64,000 bases of DNA from Terriglobus roseus DSM 18391 (GCF_000265425.1 NC_018014.1:2294001-2358000); one strand, 5' to 3'; numbered from the stretch's first letter, positions 19,515-28,260 are shown. Numbers and translations: made by a program. Notes: generated from the sequence alone by a model not told the origin.

Positions 19515-20288
19515 TTGACCAGCGAGCATCGGACCGCCGTGAAAGTCGTGCTGAATGGTGGATTTGCTTACCTACCGGATGCTGGTCGCTCCTTTTCGCG
19601 CGGTGTGATCGCGCTCGATGGATACGTGTTTCGCCGTGTCCACTTACGGCGGGGGCTTCCACTGGAAGCCGGCTTGAGATTTGCGGCCGAATTCATCCGC
19701 GCCGCAGGACGGCCGATGCAGGCTTTCTGCGGCTGCGAACTCCGTATTCCCACCAGACTTTCCCGCACCGGGTTTGCGGAGTTTAACCGGCGCTCCATCG
19801 CCGCACTTGGCTCAAGCGGTTTCGAGATCGAGCCGGTGAACCCCGCCGCCCGCACCAACATGGCACCGGCGATTGGTGCACCAACGGATGCGGCACTGGC
19901 TGCCTTTACCTTCGCCGTACCGAGCCGTTCCAGCCCAGAGGCGCAGGACTTTCTCATCTCAGGCAAGCCGGAACTTGCAAGCAATCCAGATCGCGTCATC
20001 GCGACCGGTGACATCTCGTCCAGCGGCATGCAGGAAAAAGCCGCCTTCGTCCTTGAAGAGCTGCAGCTTACCGTGCGGCAACTTGGCGGGTATTGGGACA
20101 GGGTTACCGCAGGACAGATCTACACAAGGCATTCGATCGGAGATCTCGAGGGTGTATTCGCATCCGCCGGTTTACCGCTTACCCGTTGCACCCACATTCC
20201 CGGCGACCCGCCTGTCTTTGGCCCGGACGGCGTACCGCTTGAGTTCGAGGTGGATGTGCGTTCGATCACGGTCGAAGAGACGGCTTAG
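19515..20288 (+). CDS. RidA/YjgF-like superfamily protein of unknown function, between pdxS and pdxT
   Basis: 257 residues from a TTG start at 19515, chosen because AAAAGGAG ends 4 bases upstream. The C-terminal half resembles Rid/YjgF proteins: a phrase like VIATGDISSSGMQEKAAFV, then VLEELQLTVRQLG, a T-A-x-Q-I-Y-T strand and an ending FEVDVRSI. The N-terminal half reads like a second, divergent copy of the same barrel (AFCGCELRIPTRLSRTGFAEFN). True RidA hydrolyses reactive enamines made by PLP enzymes, so its place in the B6 operon is suggestive. The catalytic arginine of RidA is not clearly identifiable, so deaminase activity is not established. It is followed 35 bases later by pdxT on the same strand. 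Confidence 0.6.
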   Translation: MTSEHRTAVKVVLNGGFAYLPDAGRSFSRGVIALDGYVFRRVHLRRGLPLEAGLRFAAEFIRAAGRPMQAFCGCELRIPTRLSRTGFAEFNRRSIAALGSSGFEIEPVNPAARTNMAPAIGAPTDAALAAFTFAVPSRSSPEAQDFLISGKPELASNPDRVIATGDISSSGMQEKAAFVLEELQLTVRQLGGYWDRVTAGQIYTRHSIGDLEGVFASAGLPLTRCTHIPGDPPVFGPDGVPLEFEVDVRSITVEETA

Positions 20289-20323
20289 TGCTCCGCGTCA
20301 CGATGCAGCCGCTATGATGGCTT

Positions 20324-20926
20324 ATGGCCGACTCATCCACAGGCATTGCGCAACCAACCATCGGTATTCTCGCGCTGCAGGGCGCCTTTGACGCGCACGC
20401 GCGCATGTTGCAATCGCTGGGCGCGACGACCGTTCTGGTCCGCAAGCCGGAACAGCTCGCCACCATCGACGGCCTCATCATTCCCGGTGGCGAATCGACC
20501 ACATTTCTGAAGCACCTGGAGCGCGCCGGCTTCTTCGACGTGCTGGCTGAGTTCACGCGCACGAAACCCACCTTTGGCACCTGCGCCGGCGTCATCCTGA
20601 TGGCAAAGACAGTGCTTAGCCCCACGCAGAAGTCCCTTGGCGTCCTCGACATCGCGATCGAGCGCAACGCCTACGGCCGTCAGAATGACTCACGCATCCT
20701 GGAAGCTGAAACTTCCCTGCCCGGCGGCCCAATCGAAATGGTCTACATCCGCGCACCGCGCATCACCGAGATGGGCCCCGGCGTTGAAGTCCTTGCAGAG
20801 CGCGAGGGTTCGCCTACGCTCGTCCGGCAGGGTCATCTGCTGGCGGCCACCTTTCATCCGGAGCTGTCGACGGATCCGCGGGTGCACCAGCTTTTCCTTG
20901 ATCTTGTGAAGTCCGGCCGCAACTAG
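20324..20926 (+). CDS. pdxT: Pyridoxal 5'-phosphate synthase, PdxT (glutaminase subunit)
   Basis: 200 residues. Class I glutaminase that releases ammonia from glutamine and channels it to PdxS. The catalytic triad is visible: cysteine 87 in FGTCAGVILM, and histidine and glutamate in TFHPELS near the C-terminus. The oxyanion glycines lie in LIIPGGEST, and the N-terminus IGILALQGAF is the typical PdxS contact strand. With pdxS it gives the complete DXP-independent route to vitamin B6. The separation from pdxS by a terminator and a RidA-like gene is unusual, since the two are normally adjacent. Confidence 0.94.
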   Translation: MADSSTGIAQPTIGILALQGAFDAHARMLQSLGATTVLVRKPEQLATIDGLIIPGGESTTFLKHLERAGFFDVLAEFTRTKPTFGTCAGVILMAKTVLSPTQKSLGVLDIAIERNAYGRQNDSRILEAETSLPGGPIEMVYIRAPRITEMGPGVEVLAEREGSPTLVRQGHLLAATFHPELSTDPRVHQLFLDLVKSGRN

Positions 20927-21021
20927 CGTTCGATTTCCGCAGCAATCTCTGCAGATTTACGCCGCACGGGTTTTCACCGATGCGGTCACGGAGTACACTC
21001 AGGGCCAACAGCGCCTGCGCC

Positions 21022-21801
21022 ATGCCTGCCATTCTTCATCCCGATGAGGTCGTCGAAAAGCGACCATCCCGCCGTATCGACGAGGGCGATACGGGTGGCG
21101 GACGTCTGCCACCCATCGAGCCGAAGCACACCGGCGGCGGTGGCGATGGCGACAACTGGAACAACAAACCGGTAGGCCGTCGCGGACCACGTGAGCGCCT
21201 GGGTAACTATCGTCGCGGCCTCTTCTTCGCGCTGGCCGGCGACCTGATGTTCTTCGTCGCCATCGTCTGCGCCTTCTTCGCAACCAAGCACTCCGGACAC
21301 ATCGACGCCTACAACCACTGGGTGTACTCGTGGGTTCCCATCGCGATCCCGTCGATCTTATGGCTGAACACGGGCGCCCTGCTGATCTCCTCGATCACCA
21401 TCGAACTGGCGCGGCGGTCCATCTTCCGCGAGATTGACGTGATGGAAGAGTGGCTGGGCATGGGAACGCCCACACGGAAGCGTGTGATGCCGTGGCTGGC
21501 TGTGTCTACCCTGCTGGGGTTGACGTTCTTATGGGGACAGTACCTGGCGTGGAAGCAACTGGCGCGTGAGCCAATCTTCGTGCGCGGAAACCAGTCATCG
21601 CGCTTCTTTTACCTGATCACCGGCATCCACGGCGTGCACCTGCTGCTGGGGATCGCGCTGCTCATCGCTGCGTTCATCGGCATGCGGACGGTAAAACAGA
21701 TCGAGTCGCGGCAGATCCTGGTCGACTGCAGCGCATGGTACTGGCACACCATGGGTGCTCTCTGGATCTTCCTGTTTGGCCTGCTCATCTACGGCCAGTA
21801 G
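21022..21801 (+). CDS. Cytochrome c oxidase subunit III (heme-copper oxidase)
   Basis: 259 residues from ATG 21022; ATG 20980 in the same frame is an alternative. A soluble, glycine-rich N-terminal stretch of about 60 residues precedes five predicted membrane spans, starting at RRGLFFALAGDLMFFVAIVCAFF. Typical features are WLNTGALLISS with the following ELARR and, near the end, LLLGIALLIAAFIG and WYWHTMGALWIFLFGLLIY. Subunit III stabilises the oxidase core and its proton uptake. No subunit I or II gene is nearby, so this copy is an orphan that must join subunits encoded elsewhere. It lies 95 bases after pdxT and before a bidirectional terminator. Confidence 0.85.
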   Translation: MPAILHPDEVVEKRPSRRIDEGDTGGGRLPPIEPKHTGGGGDGDNWNNKPVGRRGPRERLGNYRRGLFFALAGDLMFFVAIVCAFFATKHSGHIDAYNHWVYSWVPIAIPSILWLNTGALLISSITIELARRSIFREIDVMEEWLGMGTPTRKRVMPWLAVSTLLGLTFLWGQYLAWKQLAREPIFVRGNQSSRFFYLITGIHGVHLLLGIALLIAAFIGMRTVKQIESRQILVDCSAWYWHTMGALWIFLFGLLIYGQ

Positions 21802-21806
21802 CTCCC

Positions 21807-21841
21807 GACACTGCCATCCCGTGGTCGAGGATGACAGTGTC
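21807..21841. terminator. Bidirectional terminator between convergent genes
   Basis: GACACTGCCATCC and GGATGACAGTGTC form a 13-base stem with one mismatch around a 9-base loop. It fills the 45-base gap between the oxidase subunit III stop (rightward) and the M20 peptidase stop (leftward), so it can end both transcripts. No strong T tract follows on either side. Confidence 0.65.
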
Positions 21842-21846
21842 TCGGC

Positions 21847-22875
21847 CTAGAGACCAGCAGCCAGTCCGCTGACAAGTTCGGCGTACTTCTCAACAGCGTC
21901 CAGCAGTTCAGACTTGAGCACCTTCTCCTCGGGCGTGTGCGCGACATGAATGGTTCCAGGTCCCAGCAGCATCGGCTCACCCCAGTTCGTCAGCGAGGAA
22001 ATGTCCGTGGCGTACTTCGCCACCATCGTCTCCCAGCCCGGCATGCGCTTCATGCGGACGGCGGACAGGTCGAGCGCAAACTTCACATCGCAGCGGTTCG
22101 CAACCACCCGCTCCACAATGTCCTTCACGTCGCGCGAATCGCCAATGGTGCGGATCAATACGTGCGCCTCGGCCGCGTCGGCGATCACATTCGGAGCTCG
22201 TCCGCCGCTGACCAGGCCGGTATTCACCGTCGTCTCACCGATCTCGGCATCCACCGGAAACTCTGTCCGCTGCAGCTCGTGCAGGACGTCGATCAGCTTG
22301 TTGATCGCGGAGTCGCCAAGCTCGGGGTACGCCGAATGGGCCATCTTGCCGCTGGCGCGAAGTTCCACCCGCAACGCGCCCTTGGTGGCGAGCGCTAGTT
22401 TGTTCTCCGTCGGTTCGCCATTGATCAGGTAGCGCGAGCCGTGTCCATCAAGATTCGCCACCTTAGCACCGGCGGAGTCACGCTCTTCACCGACGACGTA
22501 AAGCAAGCCAACTGCAACGCCGCCCTTCAGAAGCTTCTCTGCGGCGCACACCTGCGATGCGAGGATGCCCTTGGCATCGCACGAACCGCGGCCGTACACG
22601 TACACGTCGTCTTCGCTCGATTCGAAGTACGGCGGCACCGTATCAAAGTGCGTCGACAGGGTGATCAGCGGCGACGAGCCGGGCATGGTCGCATAGACAT
22701 TGAAACGCTCACCGGATGAGCCGTTGATCCCCGGCTGCTCCACCTTCTGCCGCTCCACGTTGTAGCCAAGCCCGCGCAGATATTCGTCAAGAAACACGCC
22801 GCAGCGGCCTTCGTTGTAGGTCGTCGATTCGATGTCGACAAGCTTTCGTGTCAGCGCAATTGGATCGATGGACAT
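21847..22875 (-). CDS. M20 family metallopeptidase (ArgE/DapE/CPG2-like)
   Basis: 342 residues from ATG 22875. The same frame stays open far upstream, but that part is the antisense of the hydrolase gene at 22918. Two-zinc site residues are visible in order: STHFDTVPP (histidine and aspartate), GRGSCDAKG (bridging aspartate), GEERDSAG (catalytic and ligand glutamates) and the late histidine in IHVAHTPEEK. The dimerisation domain sits in the middle (KMAHSAYPELGDSAINKL). It hydrolyses an N-acyl or peptide bond of a small substrate in the cytoplasm. The exact substrate (acetylornithine, succinyl-diaminopimelate or a dipeptide) is not determinable here. It is divergent from the hydrolase gene across 42 bases. 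Confidence 0.87.
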   Translation of the reverse strand: MSIDPIALTRKLVDIESTTYNEGRCGVFLDEYLRGLGYNVERQKVEQPGINGSSGERFNVYATMPGSSPLITLSTHFDTVPPYFESSEDDVYVYGRGSCDAKGILASQVCAAEKLLKGGVAVGLLYVVGEERDSAGAKVANLDGHGSRYLINGEPTENKLALATKGALRVELRASGKMAHSAYPELGDSAINKLIDVLHELQRTEFPVDAEIGETTVNTGLVSGGRAPNVIADAAEAHVLIRTIGDSRDVKDIVERVVANRCDVKFALDLSAVRMKRMPGWETMVAKYATDISSLTNWGEPMLLGPGTIHVAHTPEEKVLKSELLDAVEKYAELVSGLAAGL

Positions 22876-22917
22876 GCACACAAGGATACCCGACGAAGTC
22901 GCCGCTATCATCGAAGC

Positions 22918-23625
22918 ATGGCTGCAACCATTCAAACGATCGAGACACTGCGCGGACCCGCGGGGCGGCTGGAGGCGTTGCTCAACGTCGGCAACAGCGC
23001 CGCAACTTACTCCGCGCTGGTCTGTCATCCGCATCCGCCGTCGGGCGGCACCATGCATACCAAGGTGGTCTATCAGGCCGCGAAGGGATTCTCGCACTTC
23101 GGTGTGCCGGTACTCCGCTTCAACTTCCGCGGGACAGGCCGCAGCGAAGGCGTCCATGACAACGGCCCCGGCGAGATCGAAGATGTTCGCGCTGCGATCA
23201 ATTGGCTCGATCATGAGTTCGGTCTGCCGATCCTCCTTGCAGGCTTCTCCTTCGGTGCGAACATCGCCTTCCGCGCGGGCTGCGGCGATCCACGCATCAA
23301 GGGCCTCATCGGCCTTGGAATGCCGGTGGAGGCGGGCGGGCGCAAGTACAGCTATGAGTTCATGAGGGACTGCACCGCACCGAAGCTCTTCCTCACCGGT
23401 GCAGAAGATCCCTTCGCTCCGAGAGAGCTGATGGAGGAAGTCTTCGCGAACGCACCCGGCGACACCGAGATGCGCTGGATCGAGGGCGCGGAGCACTTCT
23501 TCGCGGGCGTGCCGTCCTCGCCCGCAGTCAAGCTCGACCGCATGCAGCTCGCGCTGCGCGAATGGCTCCACGCGCACTTCTTCCGGCAGACACCCGTCGT
23601 TGAGGCGGCTCGCGAGGCAAGATAG
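22918..23625 (+). CDS. Alpha/beta hydrolase (YhbK/CC3467-like esterase family)
   Basis: 235 residues starting MAATIQTIETL. It has a full alpha/beta hydrolase layout: HPHPPSGGTMHTKVV oxyanion region, FNFRGTGRSEG, the nucleophile serine in AGFSFGANIAFRAG (G-F-S-F-G), an acid in FLTGAEDPFAP, and the histidine in GAEHFFAG. It lacks a signal peptide, so it is soluble and cytoplasmic. Members of this family are poorly characterised carboxylesterases or thioesterases. It is divergently paired with the M20 peptidase gene. Confidence 0.85.
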   Translation: MAATIQTIETLRGPAGRLEALLNVGNSAATYSALVCHPHPPSGGTMHTKVVYQAAKGFSHFGVPVLRFNFRGTGRSEGVHDNGPGEIEDVRAAINWLDHEFGLPILLAGFSFGANIAFRAGCGDPRIKGLIGLGMPVEAGGRKYSYEFMRDCTAPKLFLTGAEDPFAPRELMEEVFANAPGDTEMRWIEGAEHFFAGVPSSPAVKLDRMQLALREWLHAHFFRQTPVVEAAREAR

Positions 23626-23697
23626 ATCGAGCTCCCAGGTGGCATTTCCCGCACCCGGGAACGTACTCTCTTCCTGCGCGGAAGTCCGGCGATCTAC

Positions 23698-23853
23698 ATG
23701 GTTTTGCAGTGCGAGCTATGGGAAAACGTAGACCGCTTTACGCCCAGCGGTCAGCGGTATGATGAACTGGTATTGACAAGCCATTTCCACCAACTGGACC
23801 GCATATTTGATGACGTCTATCGCCATAAGCGATTGGCCTCCAACGTGCAATAG
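23698..23853 (+). CDS. Possible small ORF of unknown function before the histidine kinase gene
   Basis: A 51-residue frame starting MVLQCELWENVDRF and ending HKRLASNVQ. The composition is protein-like (mixed charged and aromatic residues), and the frame is open upstream to a stop at 23623-23625. Against it, there is no convincing ribosome binding site (GGAAG is about 13 bases away) and no family is recognised. It lies on the same strand 53 bases before the kinase gene, in an otherwise empty stretch of about 280 bases. Confidence 0.3.
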   Translation: MVLQCELWENVDRFTPSGQRYDELVLTSHFHQLDRIFDDVYRHKRLASNVQ

Positions 23854-23906
23854 AAGGTGATGAGCGCGCGTTTCGCGATACGTCGCCGGAGATCAAGACC
23901 GAAGGA

Positions 23907-26843
23907 ATGGGCAAGGCGCTACAAACCCGCGTAACCGCCGTTGTGTTGGCGATCGTGACCCTACTGGTCTGCGCGCTGGGCATTGCCAATTTTCTTCAGG
24001 AGAGCTCGTACGAGGCGCCGACGGACGGCGTCTGGTGGATTGAAGGCACCGGTGGCCTGCTGGCAGAGCGCGTCCCTGCGAACTCGCCTGCGCATCGCGC
24101 TGGCGTCCGCGAAGGCGATCTACTTGTCACGGCCAACAAGCGCAACACACTAGCTGCCCCGGCTCTGCAGCGTGAGATGGGCCACACCGGCACATGGGGC
24201 CACATCAATTACTCGTTGATGCGCGGCAAGGCGCCACTCGAAGTCCCCGTCATTCTCGAGCCGACCGACCGCAGCCGCAACCAGGGTCTTCGTCTCATTG
24301 CGCTGGCTTACCTTGCCATCGGCATGTATGTCCTGCTGCGACGCTGGACTGCGCCAAAGGCGATGCACTTCTACGTCTTCTGCCTCGTCAGCGGCGTCCT
24401 TTACAGCTTCCGCTACACGGGCGTCTTCGACACGCTGGATTGGATCTGCTACTGGGGCGTGCTGGCTGCGGGAGCACTGCAACCCGCCCTCTTCCTGCAC
24501 TTCGCCGTCTCGTTTGGCGACATGACGCAGTCCCTGCGCCGCAAGGCATTGGTTGCGTTGATCTACATTCCGGGCGCGGTCGAGTTCGGCCTGCAGATCG
24601 AGGCCATCACACGCTGGTCGGCGACCGAGCGGCTGAAGCATCGGCTGGATCAGATTGGCGTGGGCTATCTCGCGCTGTATTACGTGATCGCAGCGGTTGT
24701 CTTCTGGTTCCGGTACCGCGCGTCCGACAAGCCGCTGGAGCGGCAGCAGTTGAAGTGGCTGACGCGCGGCACACAGCTCTCCGTCATCCCGTTCACTGCG
24801 CTCTACGCAATTCCCTACCTTGCGGACGCGGACGTTCCCGTCGCACTGGCCCGCGCCGCCGGATTCGCGCTGATCTTCCTGCCTCTCACCTTCGCGTGGG
24901 CCATTGTTCGCTACCGCCTGATGGACACGGACCTGATCTTCAAGCGTGGTGTCACCTACACGCTCGCGACGGCCGCGCTTATCGGCGTCTACTTCGGCGT
25001 GGTCGCCCTGTCGGCAGAGGTGGTGCACACCCGCCTGCCCAGCCTGCGGATCTGGGGACTGCTCGCCGGTATCATCGCCACCGCGCTGATCTTCGAGCCG
25101 ATCAAAGCAGCCATCCAGGCGCGTGTCGACCGGCTCTTCGACCGCAAGCGGTACGACTATCGCGAGACGCTGATCGAGTTCAGCCGCGGCCTCTCTTCGC
25201 AGACAGATCTGCCGACGCTCTCGCGCTCTATCGTGGAGCGGCTCTCGCAGACACTTCTGGTTTCGCGCGTTGCAGTCTTCGTCGCATCGGACGACGGAAC
25301 CGGCCGAGACTTCTCGCTGGCAGCATCCCACGGTCTGCCCGACAACATCCTCGTCGACCTGCCCACGCAGACCTCGCGCGACTCCTTCCTCAACTTCGGT
25401 CTGCTTTCTCAGGACCACATCTTCTTTGAGAATCCGCAGCAGTTGCTGCACCTGGAGCCGGCTGAGCAGCGGATGGCATCGCTGCTGGACCTGAACTACT
25501 ACCTGCCGTGTCGCGTCTCCCGCCAGGGACACGCCTCGCGCACCATCGCCGTCATCGGCCTGGGCCGCACGCAGGAAGGTGACTTCCTCTCCTCCGAAGA
25601 CATGGAGCTGCTGAGCTCCCTCGCCGGATACATCGGCATCGCCATCCAGAACGCGCAGCTCTTCTCGCGGCTGGAGCAGCAGATCACCGAGTTTGAGCGC
25701 CTGAAGGAGTTCAACGAGAACATCGTCGAATCCATCAAGGTCGGTATCTTCACTCTGGACCTGAACAACGCCGTCGAGAGTTGGAACGCCGAGATGGAAG
25801 TGATGTACGCGCTCCCGCGTGCGGACGCCATCGGCCGCAACGTTGCCGAACTCTTCCCGAGCACGTTTCTCGAACCCTTCTTCGAGGCCCATAACCAGCC
25901 CGGAACGCATCACCTGTCAAAGGTACGGTTGGATCTGCGCACCGGCGAAAGCCGCACGGCCAACATCGCCATTGCCCCACTGCTAACGCGCGACTTCGTC
26001 TCCGTTGGCTCCATCGTCATGATGGAAGACATCACGGATCGCACTCGCCTGGAAGGTCAACTGACACAGGCTGAGAAGCTGTCCTCCATAGGCCTACTCG
26101 CTGCGGGCGTAGCGCACGAGGTGAACACGCCACTCGCCGTGATCTCGTCCTACGCGCAGATGCTCCAGAAGCACACGCGCGACGATCTGCGCCTTGCTCC
26201 GATCCTCGAAAAGATCACGCAGCAAACCTTCCGCGCGTCGGAGATCGTCAACGGCCTGCTGAACTTCTCGCGGACCAGCTCGACGGTCTTCGCCTCTCTC
26301 GATCTGAACGCGGTGCTTCGCGAGACACTGACGCTGATCGATCACCAGCTCCGCACAGCTCGTGTCACCGTCGACGCGGACCTGCAGGCAACGCTGCCAC
26401 GCATCTACGGCAGCCAGGGCAAACTGCAGCAGGTGATCCTGAATCTTCTGTTGAACGCCAAAGACGCCATGAACGACGGCGCCGGCGGCACCATCCGCCT
26501 GGTCACCTATGACAACGGCAACGACGTGACACTGCGTATCTCCGATACTGGCTCCGGCATCGATCCGGAGCACCTCCATCGCATCTACGATCCGTTCTTC
26601 ACCACGAAAAATGCGCCTCGTCAGGGGCAGCATAAGGGGACCGGATTGGGGTTGTCGGTTTCTTATGGCATCGTGCAGGAGCATAATGGCCGTATCGCGG
26701 TGGAGAGCACCGTCGGCGTGGGCACCACGTTCACGCTCGACTTCCCCATCGAGCCATCGCCCAAGGATGACCCAAGCGCGCAGCGCGAACCGTCCAAATC
26801 ACAGGCGATCGATCCCATCGAAGCAAGGACCGTGAATGCCTGA
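23907..26843 (+). CDS. Membrane sensor histidine kinase with PDZ, GAF and PAS domains
   Basis: 978 residues. Order: one membrane span (about 9-31); a periplasmic PDZ-like segment (about 45-110, AERVPANSPAHRAGVREGDLL); a block of about seven further membrane helices to about residue 400; a GAF domain (about 425-590); a PAS domain (about 605-715); HisKA with phospho-accepting histidine 737 in GVAHEVNTPLAV; and an HATPase domain with N box NLLLNAKDAM, DTGSGID and GTGLGLSVSYG. It senses an envelope or membrane signal and phosphorylates the overlapping NtrC-type regulator. The last codons overlap the next gene by 8 bases. The PDZ part suggests sensing of exposed protein C-termini, which is inference. 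Confidence 0.88.
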   Translation: MGKALQTRVTAVVLAIVTLLVCALGIANFLQESSYEAPTDGVWWIEGTGGLLAERVPANSPAHRAGVREGDLLVTANKRNTLAAPALQREMGHTGTWGHINYSLMRGKAPLEVPVILEPTDRSRNQGLRLIALAYLAIGMYVLLRRWTAPKAMHFYVFCLVSGVLYSFRYTGVFDTLDWICYWGVLAAGALQPALFLHFAVSFGDMTQSLRRKALVALIYIPGAVEFGLQIEAITRWSATERLKHRLDQIGVGYLALYYVIAAVVFWFRYRASDKPLERQQLKWLTRGTQLSVIPFTALYAIPYLADADVPVALARAAGFALIFLPLTFAWAIVRYRLMDTDLIFKRGVTYTLATAALIGVYFGVVALSAEVVHTRLPSLRIWGLLAGIIATALIFEPIKAAIQARVDRLFDRKRYDYRETLIEFSRGLSSQTDLPTLSRSIVERLSQTLLVSRVAVFVASDDGTGRDFSLAASHGLPDNILVDLPTQTSRDSFLNFGLLSQDHIFFENPQQLLHLEPAEQRMASLLDLNYYLPCRVSRQGHASRTIAVIGLGRTQEGDFLSSEDMELLSSLAGYIGIAIQNAQLFSRLEQQITEFERLKEFNENIVESIKVGIFTLDLNNAVESWNAEMEVMYALPRADAIGRNVAELFPSTFLEPFFEAHNQPGTHHLSKVRLDLRTGESRTANIAIAPLLTRDFVSVGSIVMMEDITDRTRLEGQLTQAEKLSSIGLLAAGVAHEVNTPLAVISSYAQMLQKHTRDDLRLAPILEKITQQTFRASEIVNGLLNFSRTSSTVFASLDLNAVLRETLTLIDHQLRTARVTVDADLQATLPRIYGSQGKLQQVILNLLLNAKDAMNDGAGGTIRLVTYDNGNDVTLRISDTGSGIDPEHLHRIYDPFFTTKNAPRQGQHKGTGLGLSVSYGIVQEHNGRIAVESTVGVGTTFTLDFPIEPSPKDDPSAQREPSKSQAIDPIEARTVNA

Positions 26844-28251
26844 GGCATTACCCGACAACACACTCGCACTCGGCGCACGCATTCTCATCATTGACGACGA
26901 AGCCGCCATCCGTGACTCTCTCGAAGCACTTTTGACCCTGGAAGGCTTCACCGTCGATCTGGCCCCGGAAGGCATCAGCGGCCTCGAAGCGCTCGCTGGC
27001 GGTCAGTACGACCTGCTGCTGCTGGACCTGTCCATGCCGGGCGAGAGCGGCATCGACCTGCTGCCCCGCATCAAGCGTATGCGGCCCGAACTCCCCGTCA
27101 TCATGATTACGGCCTTCGGCACCGTCGGCAACGTCGTCGACGCACTCCGTGCGGGCGCCGATAACTTCGTCCAGAAGCCCTGGGATAACGAGAAGCTCCT
27201 GGCGGACATGCGGACCGCGATCGCGAAGCATCGCTCGCAGCAGGAGGTCGTTCAGCTTCGTAAGACCTTGAAGCAGCGATACAGCTTCGACAACATCATC
27301 GGCAAGTCCGACATCATGGCGAAGCTGCTGGACACCGTCGCACAGGTCGCACCCGCGAAGACCACCGTCCTCATCCAGGGCGAGAGCGGCACCGGCAAGG
27401 AACTCATCGCCAAGGCCATCCACACGGCCAGCCCGCGCCGCGACAAGCCCTTCGTAGCCATCAACACGGGCGCCGTACCGACCGACCTGCTGGAGTCCAC
27501 ACTCTTCGGACACGTGAAGGGCGCCTTCACCTCCGCCGTTGCGGCGAAGAAGGGCCTCTTCGAGGTCGCGGACGGCGGCACACTCTTCCTCGACGAGATC
27601 GGCACCATGCCCATCGAGACGCAGGCCAAGGTGCTGCGTGCACTGCAGGAGCGCCGCTTCATGCCCGTAGGTGGCACCGCCGAGATCGCAGTGGATGTGC
27701 GCATCGTCGCCGCCACCAACGTGAACCTGCAGGCCGCTGTTCGCGACGGACGCTTCCGCGAAGATCTTTACTATCGCCTCTCCGTCATCACGCTCGATCT
27801 GCCGGCACTGCGCCAGCGCAAGGAAGACGTTCCGCTGCTTGCCGCTCACTTCCTGCGGCACTACAGCGAAGAGAACGGCTTTGAGCTGCGCACACTCTCG
27901 CCCGACGCTTTGCGCGCCATGCTCGACTACGACTGGCCCGGCAACGTCCGCGAACTCGAGAACGCCATGGAGCGCGGCGTCGTGCTCTCCGGCGGCCCCA
28001 ACATCACGCTCGACCTGCTGCCGCAACAGTTGAGCGGCACCGTCTATACCGCGGCTGTGCTCGACCACAAGACCGACGCCTCCCTCTTCGACATCATGGA
28101 AGAGATCGAGCGCCGCATCCTGGCCGACCGCCTCGAACGCTGCAACTGGAACCAGACCGAGGCCGCAGAGTTCCTGCGCATCCCTCTAAGCACCCTGAAC
28201 CAGAAGATCAAACGCCTGAACGTCGAGATCAAGAAACGCCACCGCGACTAA
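26836..28251 (+). CDS. Sigma-54-dependent transcriptional regulator, NtrC family, with GAFTSA loop
   Basis: 471 residues: receiver domain (phospho-acceptor aspartate 64 in LLLDLSMPG), AAA+ central domain (Walker A GESGTGKE, Walker B GGTLFLDEIG, arginine-finger region RFREDLYYRLSV) and a Fis-type helix-turn-helix at the end (CNWNQTEAAEFLRIPLSTL). It should activate sigma-54 promoters on phosphorylation by the partner kinase encoded just upstream. The loop that contacts sigma-54, normally GAFTGA, reads GAFTSA at residues 229-234, so serine 233 replaces the second glycine. The Walker and sensor residues are intact. No sigma-54-type promoter was found upstream of the pair. Confidence 0.92.
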   Translation: MPEALPDNTLALGARILIIDDEAAIRDSLEALLTLEGFTVDLAPEGISGLEALAGGQYDLLLLDLSMPGESGIDLLPRIKRMRPELPVIMITAFGTVGNVVDALRAGADNFVQKPWDNEKLLADMRTAIAKHRSQQEVVQLRKTLKQRYSFDNIIGKSDIMAKLLDTVAQVAPAKTTVLIQGESGTGKELIAKAIHTASPRRDKPFVAINTGAVPTDLLESTLFGHVKGAFTSAVAAKKGLFEVADGGTLFLDEIGTMPIETQAKVLRALQERRFMPVGGTAEIAVDVRIVAATNVNLQAAVRDGRFREDLYYRLSVITLDLPALRQRKEDVPLLAAHFLRHYSEENGFELRTLSPDALRAMLDYDWPGNVRELENAMERGVVLSGGPNITLDLLPQQLSGTVYTAAVLDHKTDASLFDIMEEIERRILADRLERCNWNQTEAAEFLRIPLSTLNQKIKRLNVEIKKRHRD

Positions 28252-28260
28252 CGGCGACGC

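Noticed and set aside
22876..23577. N-terminal extension of the M20 peptidase frame
   Set aside because: It is antisense to the alpha/beta hydrolase gene; the family start is at 22875.
23640..23655. Sigma-54-like sequence TGGCATTTCCCGCAC upstream of the two-component genes
   Set aside because: The GG and GC elements are two bases too close for a -24/-12 promoter.
24150..25913. Long leftward open frame of 587 codons opposite the histidine kinase
   Set aside because: It is the antisense shadow of a clear kinase gene in GC-rich DNA; the translation is low-complexity and rich in Arg/Asp with no domain.
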